DNA of 64,000 nt from Actinoplanes sandaracinus (GCF_030009775.1 NZ_JASCTH010000008.1:262362-326361); one strand, 5' to 3'; shown: positions 7,029 through 16,639, counted from the stretch's first letter. Numbers and translations are program-made. The notes: a model not told the origin generated them from the letters alone.

Positions 7029-9707
7029 CTATCGGGCTATCTGGGCGAAGCGGGCGGCGCCGTCTTCGAGGTCGGGGTGCTCGACGGCCAGAGCCATCGC
7101 CACTATCCGGTCGAAGCCCAGGCCCGCGCCGTCGGCGTAGGCCGCGTCGAAGGTGACGTCACCCATTGCGGCGCGTAGCGACGTCTGGTGCGCCGACCAG
7201 AAGGCGCCGAACGACTCGGTGCGGCGCGCGCCACGGGCCGCCTCCGCGCCGCCGAACAGCACCGTCGCGGTCGCCGGATCGCCGCCGAGCGCGCAGCGTA
7301 CGGCGATCGCCGCCACCGCGTCGGCCGCCGCACCGCGGAAACCGTGCCGCAGACGGGAACGCAGCGCCACCACCAGGTGATCGTGGGCGGCGACCAGGTC
7401 GCCGCGGCGAAGCGCGACCATGCCGAGCAGCCAGTCGACGGCACGCCGGCCGCGGTCCTCGGGTCGCGCGGCCTCCAGATGACGGGCGGCGCCGAGCAGG
7501 TCCGAGGCCTCCGCCAGCGCCTCGCGACGCCAGAGCAACTCGGCGAGAGTCAGGACGGCGGGGAAGGCGGCGTTCGGGACGCCGGTACGTTCGGCCTGGG
7601 CGACCACCTCACGGCAGTCCCGCTCGGTGGCGCCGGGATCGTCCCCGGGCAGAGTCAGACGGGCCGCGCGGACCCGGACCAGCAGCGCCGGATCGCCGGA
7701 ACCGCGAGCCTCCGCCTCGGCACGGGCCAGGAGACGCTCCCGCTCGGCCCGGTCGCCGGTCAGGCCGGCCCACACCAGACAGGCGGCGACCGACTCGGCC
7801 ACCGCGACGACCGATCCGGCCTCCGCCGGAGTGCCCGGCTCGGACGCGACGCGGCGGGTACCGGCGGCGGGAAGGCGCCGGTAGAGGGTGGACAGCAACT
7901 CCCGGCCGTCGCGGGTGTCGCCGTGCTCGCGCCACCACGGGTCGAGGGCGACCGCCAGCCGCAGCCCGGCCGAGACGTCACCGGTGGCGGCGGCCCAGCG
8001 CAGGGCGGCCTGCCACTCGGCCACATAGGGGCTCAGCTCGGTCAGCGACACCGTACGGACCTGGCCGTCGGTGTCCACGGTGACCCGGTCGAGGGTGTGC
8101 AGCGACCAGGCGAGATGCCGGTCCCGGATCACGGGTTCGTCGCCGGTCGACGACAGCTGGCGCAGCGCGTACGCCCGCACCTGGTCCGACATCCGGTACC
8201 GGGGGCCGGGAACCACCTCGACCAGCGACTTGTCGGCGAGTTCGGAGAGCGCGCCGAGCGCCTCCGGGTCGCACCACTCCACGGTGGCGAGCTCGACCGG
8301 GCCGGCGAACGCGGCCAGCCGGCGCAGCAGATCGGCGGCGCGGCTCCCGAGCGTCCGGTACGACCAGGCCAGGTTGTTGGTCAGACTGGCGTGCCGGCCG
8401 TCACCGGCGGCGTCGTTGTCCAGCGCGCCGAGCGGATCGTCCAGGCGCCGGGCCAACTGCTCGGCCGGCAGCAGGCGGAGCCGGGCCGCGGCGAGCTGGA
8501 TCGCCAGCGGCGAACCCTCCAGGCGGGCGGCCAGCCGGGCCAACTGCGGATCACCATCGCCGGGACGACCGCCCTGCGCGGCCGCCGCACGATCCCGGAG
8601 CAGGGCGAACGCGTCAGCCGGCGCGAGCGGCGGAAGCCGCCAGACCGTCTCGCCGGCAAGTGCCAGCGGAGCCCGGCCGGTAGCCACCACGTCCAGCCGG
8701 CGGCAGCGGCTGAGCAGGCGGTGAGCCAGCGCGGCGGTCAACGCGGGCGCCGCGTCGCACGTCTGCAGCAGCACCAGCATCCGCCGCTCCGCGCACTGCT
8801 CGACCACCGTGTCGATCATCGGGCGGCCCGGCTCCGGACGCAGGCCCAGGGCCGCGGCGAGGGCGGTGGGCAGGCCTTGCGCCGCGACCGCGGCATCAAT
8901 CGACCACACCCCGCCGGGGTACGCCTTGAGGAGCTGCTCCGCCACCGCGTGTGTGAGCCGGGTCTTGCCGGAACCGCCCGGGCCGACCACGGTGACCAGG
9001 CGGTTATGGCTGATCAACTCGGCCAGGTCGGCGAGTTCGGCGCGGCGGCCCACGAACGGGCTGTGCTCGGCCGGAAGGTTGTGCCGGGGAGCCTCCGCCG
9101 TCCGCGGGCGGGGAAAGTCCCGGTCCAGGCCGGGCGCTGTCACCTGGAAGAGACGCTCGTCGTCATCGAAGCCACGCAGCCGGAAGGCGCCCAGGTCGAG
9201 CAGGTCCACGGTGGCCAGCGTGGCCGCGGCCGCGGCGCCGGCCGAACCGCCGGACGTGGCGGCATAGGCGGCGGTCACCGCCAGAGCGGTCGCCTCCGAA
9301 CACAAAACCTGGCCGCCGTGCGCCGCGGCGGACACCCGGGCGGCCCGGTGCACCTCGGCGCTGGCGTACTCCTGGCCGACCGGAACAGCCCGGCCGGTGT
9401 GCAGTCCGATCCGGACCCGGGGCACCGCGTCCGGACGCGGCCAGTCGTAGGACGCCAGTCTCCGCTGCGCCTCGACACACGCCGCGACGGCCGCGTCGGC
9501 ATGGGAGAACGCCACGAAAAATGAGTCACCCTCCGTAAGGAGTTCGACACCTCTAAACTCGTCGAACACGGCGCGTAGCACCGCTCGGTGAGCGCCGAGC
9601 ACGTTTCGATACGTCTCACCGAGCATCCGAGCGAGCCTCGTCGAGCCCTCGATGTCGGTGAACATGAAGGTCACCAGGCCACTGGGTAGCTCGATCCGTC
9701 CCGACAC
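7029..9707 (-). CDS. class III cyclase-domain / AAA-type NTPase / TPR regulator
   Basis: Read from the GTG at 9707 (GGAGG 7 bases upstream) this is 892 residues; 98 further upstream codons are open but lack a better start. Residues about 8-180 form a class III nucleotide cyclase domain (FTDIEGSTRLARMLG, LLTEGDSFFVAF). The catalytic Asn of the usual N-x3-R helix is His (EVHRAARVSAAAHGGQ), so activity is doubtful. About 225-480 is an AAA/NB-ARC NTPase with Walker A GPGGSGKT, and the rest is helical TPR-like repeat. It resembles LuxR-family large ATP-binding regulators but has no C-terminal HTH, so it probably works through protein contacts. Target unknown. Confidence 0.88.
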   Translation of the reverse strand: MSGRIELPSGLVTFMFTDIEGSTRLARMLGETYRNVLGAHRAVLRAVFDEFRGVELLTEGDSFFVAFSHADAAVAACVEAQRRLASYDWPRPDAVPRVRIGLHTGRAVPVGQEYASAEVHRAARVSAAAHGGQVLCSEATALAVTAAYAATSGGSAGAAAAATLATVDLLDLGAFRLRGFDDDERLFQVTAPGLDRDFPRPRTAEAPRHNLPAEHSPFVGRRAELADLAELISHNRLVTVVGPGGSGKTRLTHAVAEQLLKAYPGGVWSIDAAVAAQGLPTALAAALGLRPEPGRPMIDTVVEQCAERRMLVLLQTCDAAPALTAALAHRLLSRCRRLDVVATGRAPLALAGETVWRLPPLAPADAFALLRDRAAAAQGGRPGDGDPQLARLAARLEGSPLAIQLAAARLRLLPAEQLARRLDDPLGALDNDAAGDGRHASLTNNLAWSYRTLGSRAADLLRRLAAFAGPVELATVEWCDPEALGALSELADKSLVEVVPGPRYRMSDQVRAYALRQLSSTGDEPVIRDRHLAWSLHTLDRVTVDTDGQVRTVSLTELSPYVAEWQAALRWAAATGDVSAGLRLAVALDPWWREHGDTRDGRELLSTLYRRLPAAGTRRVASEPGTPAEAGSVVAVAESVAACLVWAGLTGDRAERERLLARAEAEARGSGDPALLVRVRAARLTLPGDDPGATERDCREVVAQAERTGVPNAAFPAVLTLAELLWRREALAEASDLLGAARHLEAARPEDRGRRAVDWLLGMVALRRGDLVAAHDHLVVALRSRLRHGFRGAAADAVAAIAVRCALGGDPATATVLFGGAEAARGARRTESFGAFWSAHQTSLRAAMGDVTFDAAYADGAGLGFDRIVAMALAVEHPDLEDGAARFAQIAR

Positions 9708-10173
9708 GGTGGAACCTCCGCCCCCTTTTGGAAGTCGTGACTCATGCTGCCGTATCTCTGTGTCACCGCCCATCGTAGAAACGGACGGTAACCATTTACC
9801 CGCCACGGCCGACCCCTTACGGAGGACATCCTGATCGCGACATCGACCGGAGGCATACGGGACTACGCGTCTCGTAACGAAAGAGGTCGAACGCGGAAAC
9901 GCCGCGCTCGGCCAAAACCGCCGGGCTGATCGGGTGTACCCGTACGGGGCAATGAAACCGCCACCGGGAGCGAGTGGAAGGTTACCGGCCGAAGTCGACA
10001 CTGATCATGGTCGCTCCGGCCGGGTCCTCGCTTCCGGATGCCCGGTTACCCACCATCCGTGTTGCCGGGGTCGCTTCGACGCATGGTCGGCGGTTCGCCC
10101 GCCGGCCGGTCGCCGGGGTGGGTGCGGCTTGCGACGGCCGGTCGCCTGACCGACGGCTTTCCGGGGCCGTCGA
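9708..10173. other. 466-bp intergenic region upstream of the cyclase regulator
   Basis: No convincing gene is seen. Short open frames exist on both strands but lack ribosome sites and family features. The region should hold the leftward promoter of the cyclase-domain gene. A GTGTACCCGTACGGGG stretch near 9936 contains the palindrome CCGTACGG and could be an operator, but there is no second copy to support this. Confidence 0.5.
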
Positions 10174-10398
10174 TCAGCAGCCGCAGCCGCCGCCGCAACA
10201 GCCACCACCACCGCCGCCACCACCGGCTGGGACGGACGGGGCCCCGCCACCACGGCCGGTCACGGCGACTGTGGACAGCAGCTTGACGGTGTCGTCGTGG
10301 CCCTGCGGACAGGCCGCCGGCTCGCTGGCCTCACGCATCGGACGGCTGACCTCGAAGGTGGCGCCACAGGGGCGGCACCGGAACTCATAACGCGGCAT
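10174..10398 (-). CDS. FmdB-family zinc ribbon protein
   Basis: The 74-residue protein begins MPRYEFRCRPCGATFEVSRPM, the classic FmdB/CxxC_CXXC regulatory-domain opening. A first CxxC lies at residues 8-11 and a partial second pair is CPQGH, which would bind one zinc. The tail after residue 55 is a run of glycine ending CCGGGCGC, four cysteines in eight residues, of unknown purpose but common in actinobacterial members. The family is thought to be regulatory, yet targets are not established. The ATG at 10398 is chosen because the family motif starts there; 12 upstream in-frame codons are not conserved-looking. Confidence 0.88.
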   Translation of the reverse strand: MPRYEFRCRPCGATFEVSRPMREASEPAACPQGHDDTVKLLSTVAVTGRGGGAPSVPAGGGGGGGGCCGGGCGC

Positions 10399-10510
10399 CC
10401 GACCAGCGTAGGGCCCCTGCGATGCGGAGCGCACGGGGAGTTCTTGAGGAGTTGTCCACAGGCCTCCGACGGCCTCCCCGCAGATGGTTTCCGGCGGGTA
10501 GGGTCTACGC

Positions 10511-12682
10511 GTGGCGGAGGCACGGAAGAATCCAGCAGAGCGACCGGAACTGCGGTCCGCGGCACCGCATCAGGGCGGGCCGCTGAGCAGTTCGGGCGCC
10601 GCCCCCGGCGATTTTGTTCCGGTTGCCCCAGCTTGGTCCCACGCGAGCCTCACCCCGTCCCACGTGGCGCCGGCCGTCCCGACACCGACCAACGCACCCC
10701 CGACGGCTCCGGCTCCTACCAACACCGCACCGACGGCTCCGGCTCCTACCAATGCGGCGCCGTCGGCTCCGTCGCCGGCCACCGTGGTTCCCGCTGTGCC
10801 GTCGCCGGCCACCGTGGCTCCGGCCACCCCGGCAGCGGTCAAGGCGATCCCCGCCGTCTCGACGCAGGCCACCGCGGTCCCGCCACCGGCCGATGACGTT
10901 CCGGCCGCTCCGGCCACGACCGACGTGGCCCCGGCGACGGCCGGTGTGGCATCGACTGGAGCCGATGGACCGGCAGGTACTGGGTCGGACGCCTCACCCG
11001 AGCGGAAAGCCACGCCTGAGCCGAAGGGCGCGCCTGAGCCCGGCGCCGCCGCGCAGGGCTCGGCGGGTTCGAAGGGCGGAGCGTCTGGCGTGGAAGGCGA
11101 CGGTTCGGGTTCGGGTTCGGGTTCGGGTAATGAGAACGAGCCCGGCACGAGCGGCACCGCCCCGGACGAGCCCAAGACCGGCGTGGCATCACAGCAATCG
11201 GAAACCGGCGGCACCGCCCCAGAGGCGTCGAAGGCCGACGCGGCAACGGAGGGACCGGGAGCCGGAGACTCGGTGCCGGCCACTCGGGAGAAGGGCAGCG
11301 GGGAGAAGGCCGCCAGCTCGGCCGGGCCGGGATCCGCTGTGGCTGGCACGGCCATGGACAGCAAGCTCAGCGACGGCGTGACGGCGGACAGCAAGCCGAC
11401 GGCCGACACGGCTACTGACAGCAAAGCCACCGACGGCAAGCCCGTCGCTGACAGCAAACCCGCCGATGGCAAGCCTGCCGCTGACAGCAAACCCGCCACT
11501 GACAGCAAACCCGCCACTGACAGCAAGTCCGCCGATGGCAGCAAGTCCGCCGATGGCAAGCCTGCCGCTGACAGCAAGGCCGCTGGAGTGACCGGGGCTG
11601 CGGCCGCGGCGGCCGGGGACCAGAAGGGCAGGGCTGCGGCCAAGAGCGGAAAGGCGCAGCGCCGTTTCCGGCCGCTGCATCTGACCGGCCGGGCCGCACG
11701 CGGTGTCGTCGCCTGGACGCGGGGGCCGAGCGGGCGCGTGATCGTGCCGGGTGTCCTGGTGGCCGCGCTGGTCGTGGGGGCCGGGGCTTCGGGGGCCTAT
11801 CTGGTGCCCCAGGCGCTGGAGGCCAGACCCACTCCCAGTGCCACCCCGGCGTTCGGCGAGGCCGGGCCGGGATCAGCGCCGCCGGGCGGGTGGTCGTCGG
11901 CGGGAGTCCCGGCTGCCGGGCTGCCCGGGGCGGGGAACATGCCGTCGAACTATCCGGGGCTGGGAGGCACCGCGCCCAACGGCCTGCCGGGGGCGACCGG
12001 ATTGCCGGGAGCGACCGTGCCCAACGGCCTGCCGGGAGCGACCGGGCTTCCGGGAGCGACCGTGCCCAACGGGCTGCCGGGGCTGACCCCACCGAACGCG
12101 GCCGTCAACCCCCGGCCGGCCGATGCCCTGGCCAGCTGGGCGACGCAGGTCGGGACACGGGTCGGGATCCCGGTGGTGGCGGTGCAGGCGTACGGCTACG
12201 CCGAACTGGTGACCTCGAAGACCACGCCGAGTTGTCACCTGAGCTGGACCACACTCGCCGCGATCGGGAAGGTCGAGTCGTCGCACGGGAGTTTCAACGG
12301 CGCGGTGCTGGGCGCGGACGGCGTGGCGACTCCGACGATCTTCGGGTTGCCGCTGAACGGGCAGGGCGGCCGGCAGATGATCGCCGACACCGACCGGGGC
12401 GCGCTCGATCAGGACACCACCTACGACCGGGCGATCGGGCCGATGCAGTTCATCCCGACCACCTGGAAGGAGACGGCGATCGACGCCGACCGGGACGGGG
12501 TGGCGAACCCGAACGACATCGACGACGCGGCGCTGACCGCGGCGTCGTACCTGTGCAAGGGCGGGCGCGACCTGGCCAAGGCCGACGCTTGGTGGGACGC
12601 GATCCTGTCGTACAACGCGGTCCGGCCGTACGCGCAGAAGGTCTTCAACACCGCCGACGAATACGGGCGGCGCAGCCGTTGA
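10511..12682 (+). CDS. membrane-anchored lytic transglycosylase with long repeat-rich stalk
   Basis: The 723-residue protein starts at GTG 10511. Residues 1-380 are low-complexity: Ala/Pro/Thr repeats, an acidic Gly/Ser segment, then Asp-Ser-Lys-Pro-Ala repeats. A basic patch precedes a single TM helix at about 410-432. Outside follow collagen-like GLPGAT repeats (about 488-523). The final 180 residues form an MltB/SLT-type transglycosylase domain with catalytic Glu 589 in AIGKVESSHG and the RAIGPMQFIPTTWK block. It would cleave peptidoglycan glycan strands at the cell surface. The very long cytoplasmic disordered arm is unusual and may bind other proteins. Confidence 0.9.
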   Translation: MAEARKNPAERPELRSAAPHQGGPLSSSGAAPGDFVPVAPAWSHASLTPSHVAPAVPTPTNAPPTAPAPTNTAPTAPAPTNAAPSAPSPATVVPAVPSPATVAPATPAAVKAIPAVSTQATAVPPPADDVPAAPATTDVAPATAGVASTGADGPAGTGSDASPERKATPEPKGAPEPGAAAQGSAGSKGGASGVEGDGSGSGSGSGNENEPGTSGTAPDEPKTGVASQQSETGGTAPEASKADAATEGPGAGDSVPATREKGSGEKAASSAGPGSAVAGTAMDSKLSDGVTADSKPTADTATDSKATDGKPVADSKPADGKPAADSKPATDSKPATDSKSADGSKSADGKPAADSKAAGVTGAAAAAAGDQKGRAAAKSGKAQRRFRPLHLTGRAARGVVAWTRGPSGRVIVPGVLVAALVVGAGASGAYLVPQALEARPTPSATPAFGEAGPGSAPPGGWSSAGVPAAGLPGAGNMPSNYPGLGGTAPNGLPGATGLPGATVPNGLPGATGLPGATVPNGLPGLTPPNAAVNPRPADALASWATQVGTRVGIPVVAVQAYGYAELVTSKTTPSCHLSWTTLAAIGKVESSHGSFNGAVLGADGVATPTIFGLPLNGQGGRQMIADTDRGALDQDTTYDRAIGPMQFIPTTWKETAIDADRDGVANPNDIDDAALTAASYLCKGGRDLAKADAWWDAILSYNAVRPYAQKVFNTADEYGRRSR
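10685..10830 (+). repeat. APAPTN / SPATV coding repeats
   Basis: Near-identical 30-base units encode TAPAPTN followed by related SPATV-type units in the cytoplasmic arm of the transglycosylase. The DNA is imperfectly tandem, so unit number may vary between strains. Confidence 0.7.
11388..11581 (+). repeat. DSKPA / DGKPA coding repeats
   Basis: About twelve copies of a 5-6 residue Asp-Ser/Gly-Lys-Pro/Ser-Ala unit (for example gacagcaaacccgcc) lie in the intracellular arm of the transglycosylase, 80 codons before the membrane helix. Confidence 0.8.
11972..12079 (+). repeat. 45-bp tandem repeat encoding collagen-like GLPGAT units
   Basis: Two 45-base units (11972-12016 and 12017-12061) plus a partial third encode (A/V)PNGLPGATGLPGAT. 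Units differ at only a few bases, suggesting recent duplication. The repeat lies just outside the membrane helix and forms an extended linker to the catalytic domain. Confidence 0.85.
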
Positions 12683-12793
12683 CGGTCACGGAGCGCCCGG
12701 ACATCGGCGCTCATCGCAACGCTGAGTGAGCATTGCCGTACTTTTGCGTGGCGAGCACTTCCCTGTAGGTCTCACAAACGGCACGATGTACCC

Positions 12794-13810
12794 GTGAGGG
12801 TGCGCGAATGGGATCCCCGCTCCGCGTCCGCGACCGAGGTGAACTCGCTCGTGGAGACGGTGAACGCGGTCCTGGCGGCCGATCTCCCCGATGATCCACC
12901 TTGGCGGGACGTGCAGGTCAGGGAATATCTCGCTGAGACGATGCCGGGCGAGCGGCGAATCACCTGGGTGGCCGAGGACGACCGCCTTCCCGAGGGCGAG
13001 AGCAAGATCTTCGGGCACGTCAACATCCTGCTGCTCGGCGACATCGGCGTGCTGGAGGTGCTGGTCCGTCCCGAGTTGCGGCGCCGAGGACTGGGCCGGC
13101 AGTTGGTCGCGGTAGCGGTCCGCCGGGCCTATCTGGAGGGCTTCTCCTCGATCGGGGTGGAGGCGATCGGCGGCACGTCGGCGATCCCGTTCTACGAGTT
13201 CCTCGGCTTCGAGCGGGAGTATGTGGAGACTCGCAGCGTGCTCAACCTGGACACGGTCGACTGGCTGGCTCTGGGCGGCATGGCCGGCGGGATCGGCCCC
13301 GGCTACCGCGTCGAGTACCACCCGGGTGGCCCACCGGAGCATCTGCTCGGCGCCTATGCACAGGCCAAGGCGGAGGCGCAACGCGACGACGACGATCTCG
13401 ACCTGGCCCCGCGCTCGTCCGATCCGCAGCGGCTGCGCGACTCGCTGGAAACGTTGCACAAGCGGGGCTTGAAGCCGTACATCGTGCTCGCCATCCATGA
13501 GGCGACCGGCACCGTGGCCGGGCTGACCGAGGTGGTCGTTCCGGCGCAACATCCGGAGCGCGCCGACCAGTACGACACGATCGTCGTCCGGGAGCACCGG
13601 GGTTACGGCATCGACCGGGCGCTCAAGGCGCGGATGCTGTTCGAGTTGCGTGCCGCCGAGCCCACGCTGCGCCAGGTGCAGACGTGGAACGCGCAGCACA
13701 ACGAGTCGATGCTGAAGGTCAACGCCGAGCTGGGCTACCAGTCCGACCGTGACTGGTTCGAGTACATCGCCGACGTCACCCAGCTGGTCCAGTCACTGGA
13801 GCCCGGTTAG
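12794..13810 (+). CDS. tandem GNAT N-acetyltransferase
   Basis: The 338-residue protein has two GNAT folds. The first (about 5-160) carries the acetyl-CoA loop RPELRRRGLGRQL and the FYEFLGFERE ending. The second (about 190-330) has a weaker loop REHRGYGIDRALKARM and closes with NAELGYQSDRDWFEY. This two-domain layout is shared with mycothiol synthase-like and other actinobacterial GNATs, but mshD-specific residues cannot be confirmed, so the substrate is unknown. GTG 12794 is the start; the nearby ATG upstream hits a stop at once. It stands alone, convergent with hemB. Confidence 0.88.
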   Translation: MRVREWDPRSASATEVNSLVETVNAVLAADLPDDPPWRDVQVREYLAETMPGERRITWVAEDDRLPEGESKIFGHVNILLLGDIGVLEVLVRPELRRRGLGRQLVAVAVRRAYLEGFSSIGVEAIGGTSAIPFYEFLGFEREYVETRSVLNLDTVDWLALGGMAGGIGPGYRVEYHPGGPPEHLLGAYAQAKAEAQRDDDDLDLAPRSSDPQRLRDSLETLHKRGLKPYIVLAIHEATGTVAGLTEVVVPAQHPERADQYDTIVVREHRGYGIDRALKARMLFELRAAEPTLRQVQTWNAQHNESMLKVNAELGYQSDRDWFEYIADVTQLVQSLEPG

Positions 13811-13883
13811 CCCCAGCACTGAGGGCTAGCCGGTGATCCGCTGCTCTGCCCGAAAGGCGCGCTGGGGCCGGGAGAGGGCCGGG

Positions 13884-13907
13884 CCTCGCGTGGACTGACA
13901 CGTGAGG
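13884..13907. terminator. hairpin between GNAT gene and hemB
   Basis: CCTCGCGTG (13884-13892) pairs with CACGTGAGG (13899-13907) across a 6-base loop, with one G-U pair. A longer CCCCAGC/GCTGGGG pairing (13811-13817 with 13861-13867) also exists just upstream. Both sit between convergent stops. Confidence 0.5.
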
Positions 13908-13975
13908 GGTGGATGCGATGGGGGCGGCCCACGGCGTACCAGACCGGGGGTGAAAGCCGGCGACGGACCGTGAGG

Positions 13976-14965
13976 TCAGTAGCGGTCGCGGAGGAGCGTC
14001 GCCGCCTCTGCCGCCCAGTAGGTCAAGGTGATCTGGGCGCCGGCCCGCTTGATCGAGGTGAGCGATTCGAGGATGACGCGTTCGCGGTCGATCCAGCCGT
14101 TGGCCGCGGCGGCCTCGACCATCGCGTATTCGCCGGAGACCTGGTAGGCGGCGACCGGCACGGTGACGCGGTCGCGGATGGCGGCGATGATGTCGAGGTA
14201 GGGCAGGGCCGGCTTGACCATGACGATGTCGGCGCCCTCGGCGATGTCGAGGTCGACCTCGCGCAGGGCGTCCCGGGCGTTCGGCGGGTCCTGCTGGTAC
14301 TGGCGGCGGTCGCCCTGGAGGGTGGATTCGACGGCCTCACGGAACGGGCCGTAGAAGGCGCCCGCGTACTTCACGGAGTAGGCGAGGACGGCGACGTCCT
14401 GGTGGCCGGCCGCGTCGAGAGCCTTACGGATCACGCCGACCTGGCCGTCCATCATGCCGGACGGGCCGACCATGTGGGCGCCGGCGTCGGCCTGCGCGAC
14501 CGCCATCTCGCCGTAGATCTTCAGGGTGGCGTCGTTGTCGACCGACCCGTCCGGAGCGAGCACGCCGCAGTGCCCGTGCGAGGTGAACTCGTCGATGCAG
14601 AGGTCGCCCACGATGACCGTGCTGTCGCCGAGCTCTGCCTTGAGGTCGCGGATGCCGACGTTGAGGATGCCGTCCGGGTCGAGGCCGGCCGACCCGGTCT
14701 CATCCTTGTTGGCGTTGTCCGGCACGCCGAACAGCATGATGCCGCCGACACCGGCGGCGACCGCTTCGGCCGCGGCCTTGCGCAGCGACTCACGGGAGTG
14801 CTGGAGGACGCCGGGCAGCGAGCTGATCGGCTTCGGCTCGGTCAGTCCCTCTTTGAGGAACATCGGCAGGATCAGCTCGGACGGCGCGAGGCGGGTCTCC
14901 TCGACCAGACGGCGGATCGCGGGTGTGCGCCGCAGGCGGCGCGGACGGATGTCGGGGAAGGACAT
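13976..14965 (-). CDS. hemB: delta-aminolevulinic acid dehydratase (porphobilinogen synthase)
   Basis: The 329-residue HemB joins two 5-aminolevulinates into porphobilinogen. Both Schiff-base lysine blocks are present: [14 protein letters not shown] and [13 protein letters not shown]. The metal-site segment reads [14 protein letters not shown], with Cys, Asp and Cys where classic zinc enzymes have three Cys, so metal use may be mixed. The start is ATG 14965 with AGGAG 6 bases upstream; a TTG one codon earlier is less likely. It is the last gene of the rex-hem cluster, separated from hemD by 87 bases that hold a hairpin, so it may be partly or separately transcribed. Confidence 0.97.
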   Translation of the reverse strand: MSFPDIRPRRLRRTPAIRRLVEETRLAPSELILPMFLKEGLTEPKPISSLPGVLQHSRESLRKAAAEAVAAGVGGIMLFGVPDNANKDETGSAGLDPDGILNVGIRDLKAELGDSTVIVGDLCIDEFTSHGHCGVLAPDGSVDNDATLKIYGEMAVAQADAGAHMVGPSGMMDGQVGVIRKALDAAGHQDVAVLAYSVKYAGAFYGPFREAVESTLQGDRRQYQQDPPNARDALREVDLDIAEGADIVMVKPALPYLDIIAAIRDRVTVPVAAYQVSGEYAMVEAAAANGWIDRERVILESLTSIKRAGAQITLTYWAAEAATLLRDRY

Positions 14966-15010
14966 CAAGCGCTCCTAAAATGCCAACTGAAAAGCGAGCG
15001 GAAACGAAGA

Positions 15011-15040
15011 GGCGCGCCGGTTGAGGAAACCCGGCGCGCC
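15011..15040 (-). terminator. 10-bp hairpin between hemD and hemB
   Basis: GGCGCGCCGG (15011-15020) and CCGGCGCGCC (15031-15040) form a perfect stem with a 10-base loop, extendable by CGAA/TTCG. On the leftward transcript it is followed by a T-rich stretch before hemB, so it could terminate or attenuate the hem operon. Confidence 0.65.
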
Positions 15041-15052
15041 TTCGTCAGAGGG

Positions 15053-16639
15053 TCAGCGGAATCGGAGGGCGGTGGGGCCCTGCACCTTGGAACCGCGGCG
15101 CTGCTTGGCCGGCATCGCGGCCAGCTTCTCGCGGAGTTCCAGGGCGTACTCGGCGAGCGCCTCGACCAGGTCCGGCACCGAGGCGTTCTGCGGCTGGGTG
15201 TCGACCCGGAGGCCGAACTCCACCGCGGTCTCCGCGGTCTTCGGGCCGATCACCGCGACGACCGTGCGGGCGTGCGGCTTGCCGGCGATGCCGACCAGGT
15301 TGCGGACGGTCGAGGACGAGGTGAAGAGCACCGCGTCGAAGCCGCCGGACTTGATCGCGTCGCGGATCTCGGCGGGCGGCGGGGCGGCGCGGACCGTCCG
15401 GTACGCGGTGACGTCGTCCACCTCCCAGCCACGCTCGATGAGCCCGGCGGCCAGGGTCTCGGTCGCGATGTCGGCGCGCGGCAGCAGCACCCGGCCGACC
15501 GGGTCGAGGATCTCGTCGTGCGGCGAGAACTCGGCCAGCAGGCCGTCGGAGGACTGCTCACCGGACGGGATCAGCTCCGGCTGGATGCCGAACGCGCGAA
15601 CCGCGTCGGCGGTGGCCTCACCGATGCAGGCGATCTTCACGCCGCCGAAGTGGCGGGCGTCGAGGCCGTGCTCGCCGAACTTCTCCCAGACCGCGCGGAC
15701 GGCGTTCACCGAGGTGAAGATCACCCAGGCATACCGGCCGTCGACCAGGCCCTTGACCGCGCGCTCCATCTGGGCCGGGGTGCGGGGCGGCTCGACCGCG
15801 ATGGTCGGCACCTCGCACGGGATCGCCCCGTAGGCGCGCAGCCGGGCACTCATCGCGCCGGCCTGCTCCTTCGTGCGCGGGACGAGGACCTTCCAGCCGT
15901 ACAGCGGGCGGTTCTCCCACCAGCTCAGGGCGTCGCGCTCGGCGACCTCGGAGCCGACGGTGAGGACGACCCGGCCGGTGAAGCCGAGCGCCGCCGCGAC
16001 GAAGCTGTCCACCGTCGAGGTGGTCGTGTACTGCGTCTCGCCGGTGCCGTCGCCGGTCACGCCGACCGGGACACCCGGCTCGACGCCGGCCGCGAGCAGG
16101 CCGTCACGGACGGCGGCGAGGTCGCCGGCGTCCACGGCGACCGCGAACGAGCCCTTCTGGGCGGCCGCGGCGAGCGCGTCGAAGTCCAGGTTGGCGACGT
16201 CGTCGACGTCGGCGGAGATCCGCACGCCGGGCAGCGGCACACCGGCGTAGGCGGCGACGCCCTCGGCCTGTCCGATGCCCGGGATCACCTCGAAGTGCAC
16301 CGCGGTCCGCGCGACCGCCTGCACCTCCTTGACCACGGACTCGTGGCCGAACGGGTCACCGGCGACCAGGTGCACGGCGGAGAGGCCCGACTTGGCGGCG
16401 GAGAGCAGCACCTTCGCGACGTCGCCGGGCGCGCCCTCGGCCGGGCTGAACTGCGCGTCCTCCTTGGCGTCGGAGCGGATCGCGCTGAGCAGCGATTCGG
16501 GCACGCCGCGGTCGTAGACCACCTGATCTGCATCGGTCAGCGCCGCGTACGCGCGGCGGGTCAGCAACTCCGGGTCGCCGGGTCCGGCGCCGATGAACGC
16601 GATGCGTCCGGCTGGCTTACGGGCGGTGCGGGTGGTCAT
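15053..16639 (-). CDS. hemD: fused uroporphyrinogen-III C-methyltransferase / uroporphyrinogen-III synthase
   Basis: The 528-residue fusion has a SAM-dependent tetrapyrrole methylase domain at about residues 10-240 ([51 protein letters not shown]). A HemD domain occupies about 255-510 ([51 protein letters not shown]). The C-terminal part closes hydroxymethylbilane to uroporphyrinogen III, and the N-terminal part resembles the enzyme making precorrin-2 for siroheme and cobalamin. The methylase DxxVYDRG region reads [14 protein letters not shown], as in active forms. ATG 16639 overlaps the hemC stop (ATGA). The same fusion is standard in actinomycete hem operons. Confidence 0.95.
   Translation of the reverse strand: MTTRTARKPAGRIAFIGAGPGDPELLTRRAYAALTDADQVVYDRGVPESLLSAIRSDAKEDAQFSPAEGAPGDVAKVLLSAAKSGLSAVHLVAGDPFGHESVVKEVQAVARTAVHFEVIPGIGQAEGVAAYAGVPLPGVRISADVDDVANLDFDALAAAAQKGSFAVAVDAGDLAAVRDGLLAAGVEPGVPVGVTGDGTGETQYTTTSTVDSFVAAALGFTGRVVLTVGSEVAERDALSWWENRPLYGWKVLVPRTKEQAGAMSARLRAYGAIPCEVPTIAVEPPRTPAQMERAVKGLVDGRYAWVIFTSVNAVRAVWEKFGEHGLDARHFGGVKIACIGEATADAVRAFGIQPELIPSGEQSSDGLLAEFSPHDEILDPVGRVLLPRADIATETLAAGLIERGWEVDDVTAYRTVRAAPPPAEIRDAIKSGGFDAVLFTSSSTVRNLVGIAGKPHARTVVAVIGPKTAETAVEFGLRVDTQPQNASVPDLVEALAEYALELREKLAAMPAKQRRGSKVQGPTALRFR

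Noticed and set aside
7188..9524. 778-codon open frame on the plus strand
   Set aside because: It is antisense to the cyclase-NTPase regulator and has shadow composition (Gln/Arg/Gly-rich).
10570..11643. 357-codon Ala/Leu-rich frame on the minus strand
   Set aside because: It is antisense to the repeat arm of the transglycosylase; repeats give open frames on both strands.
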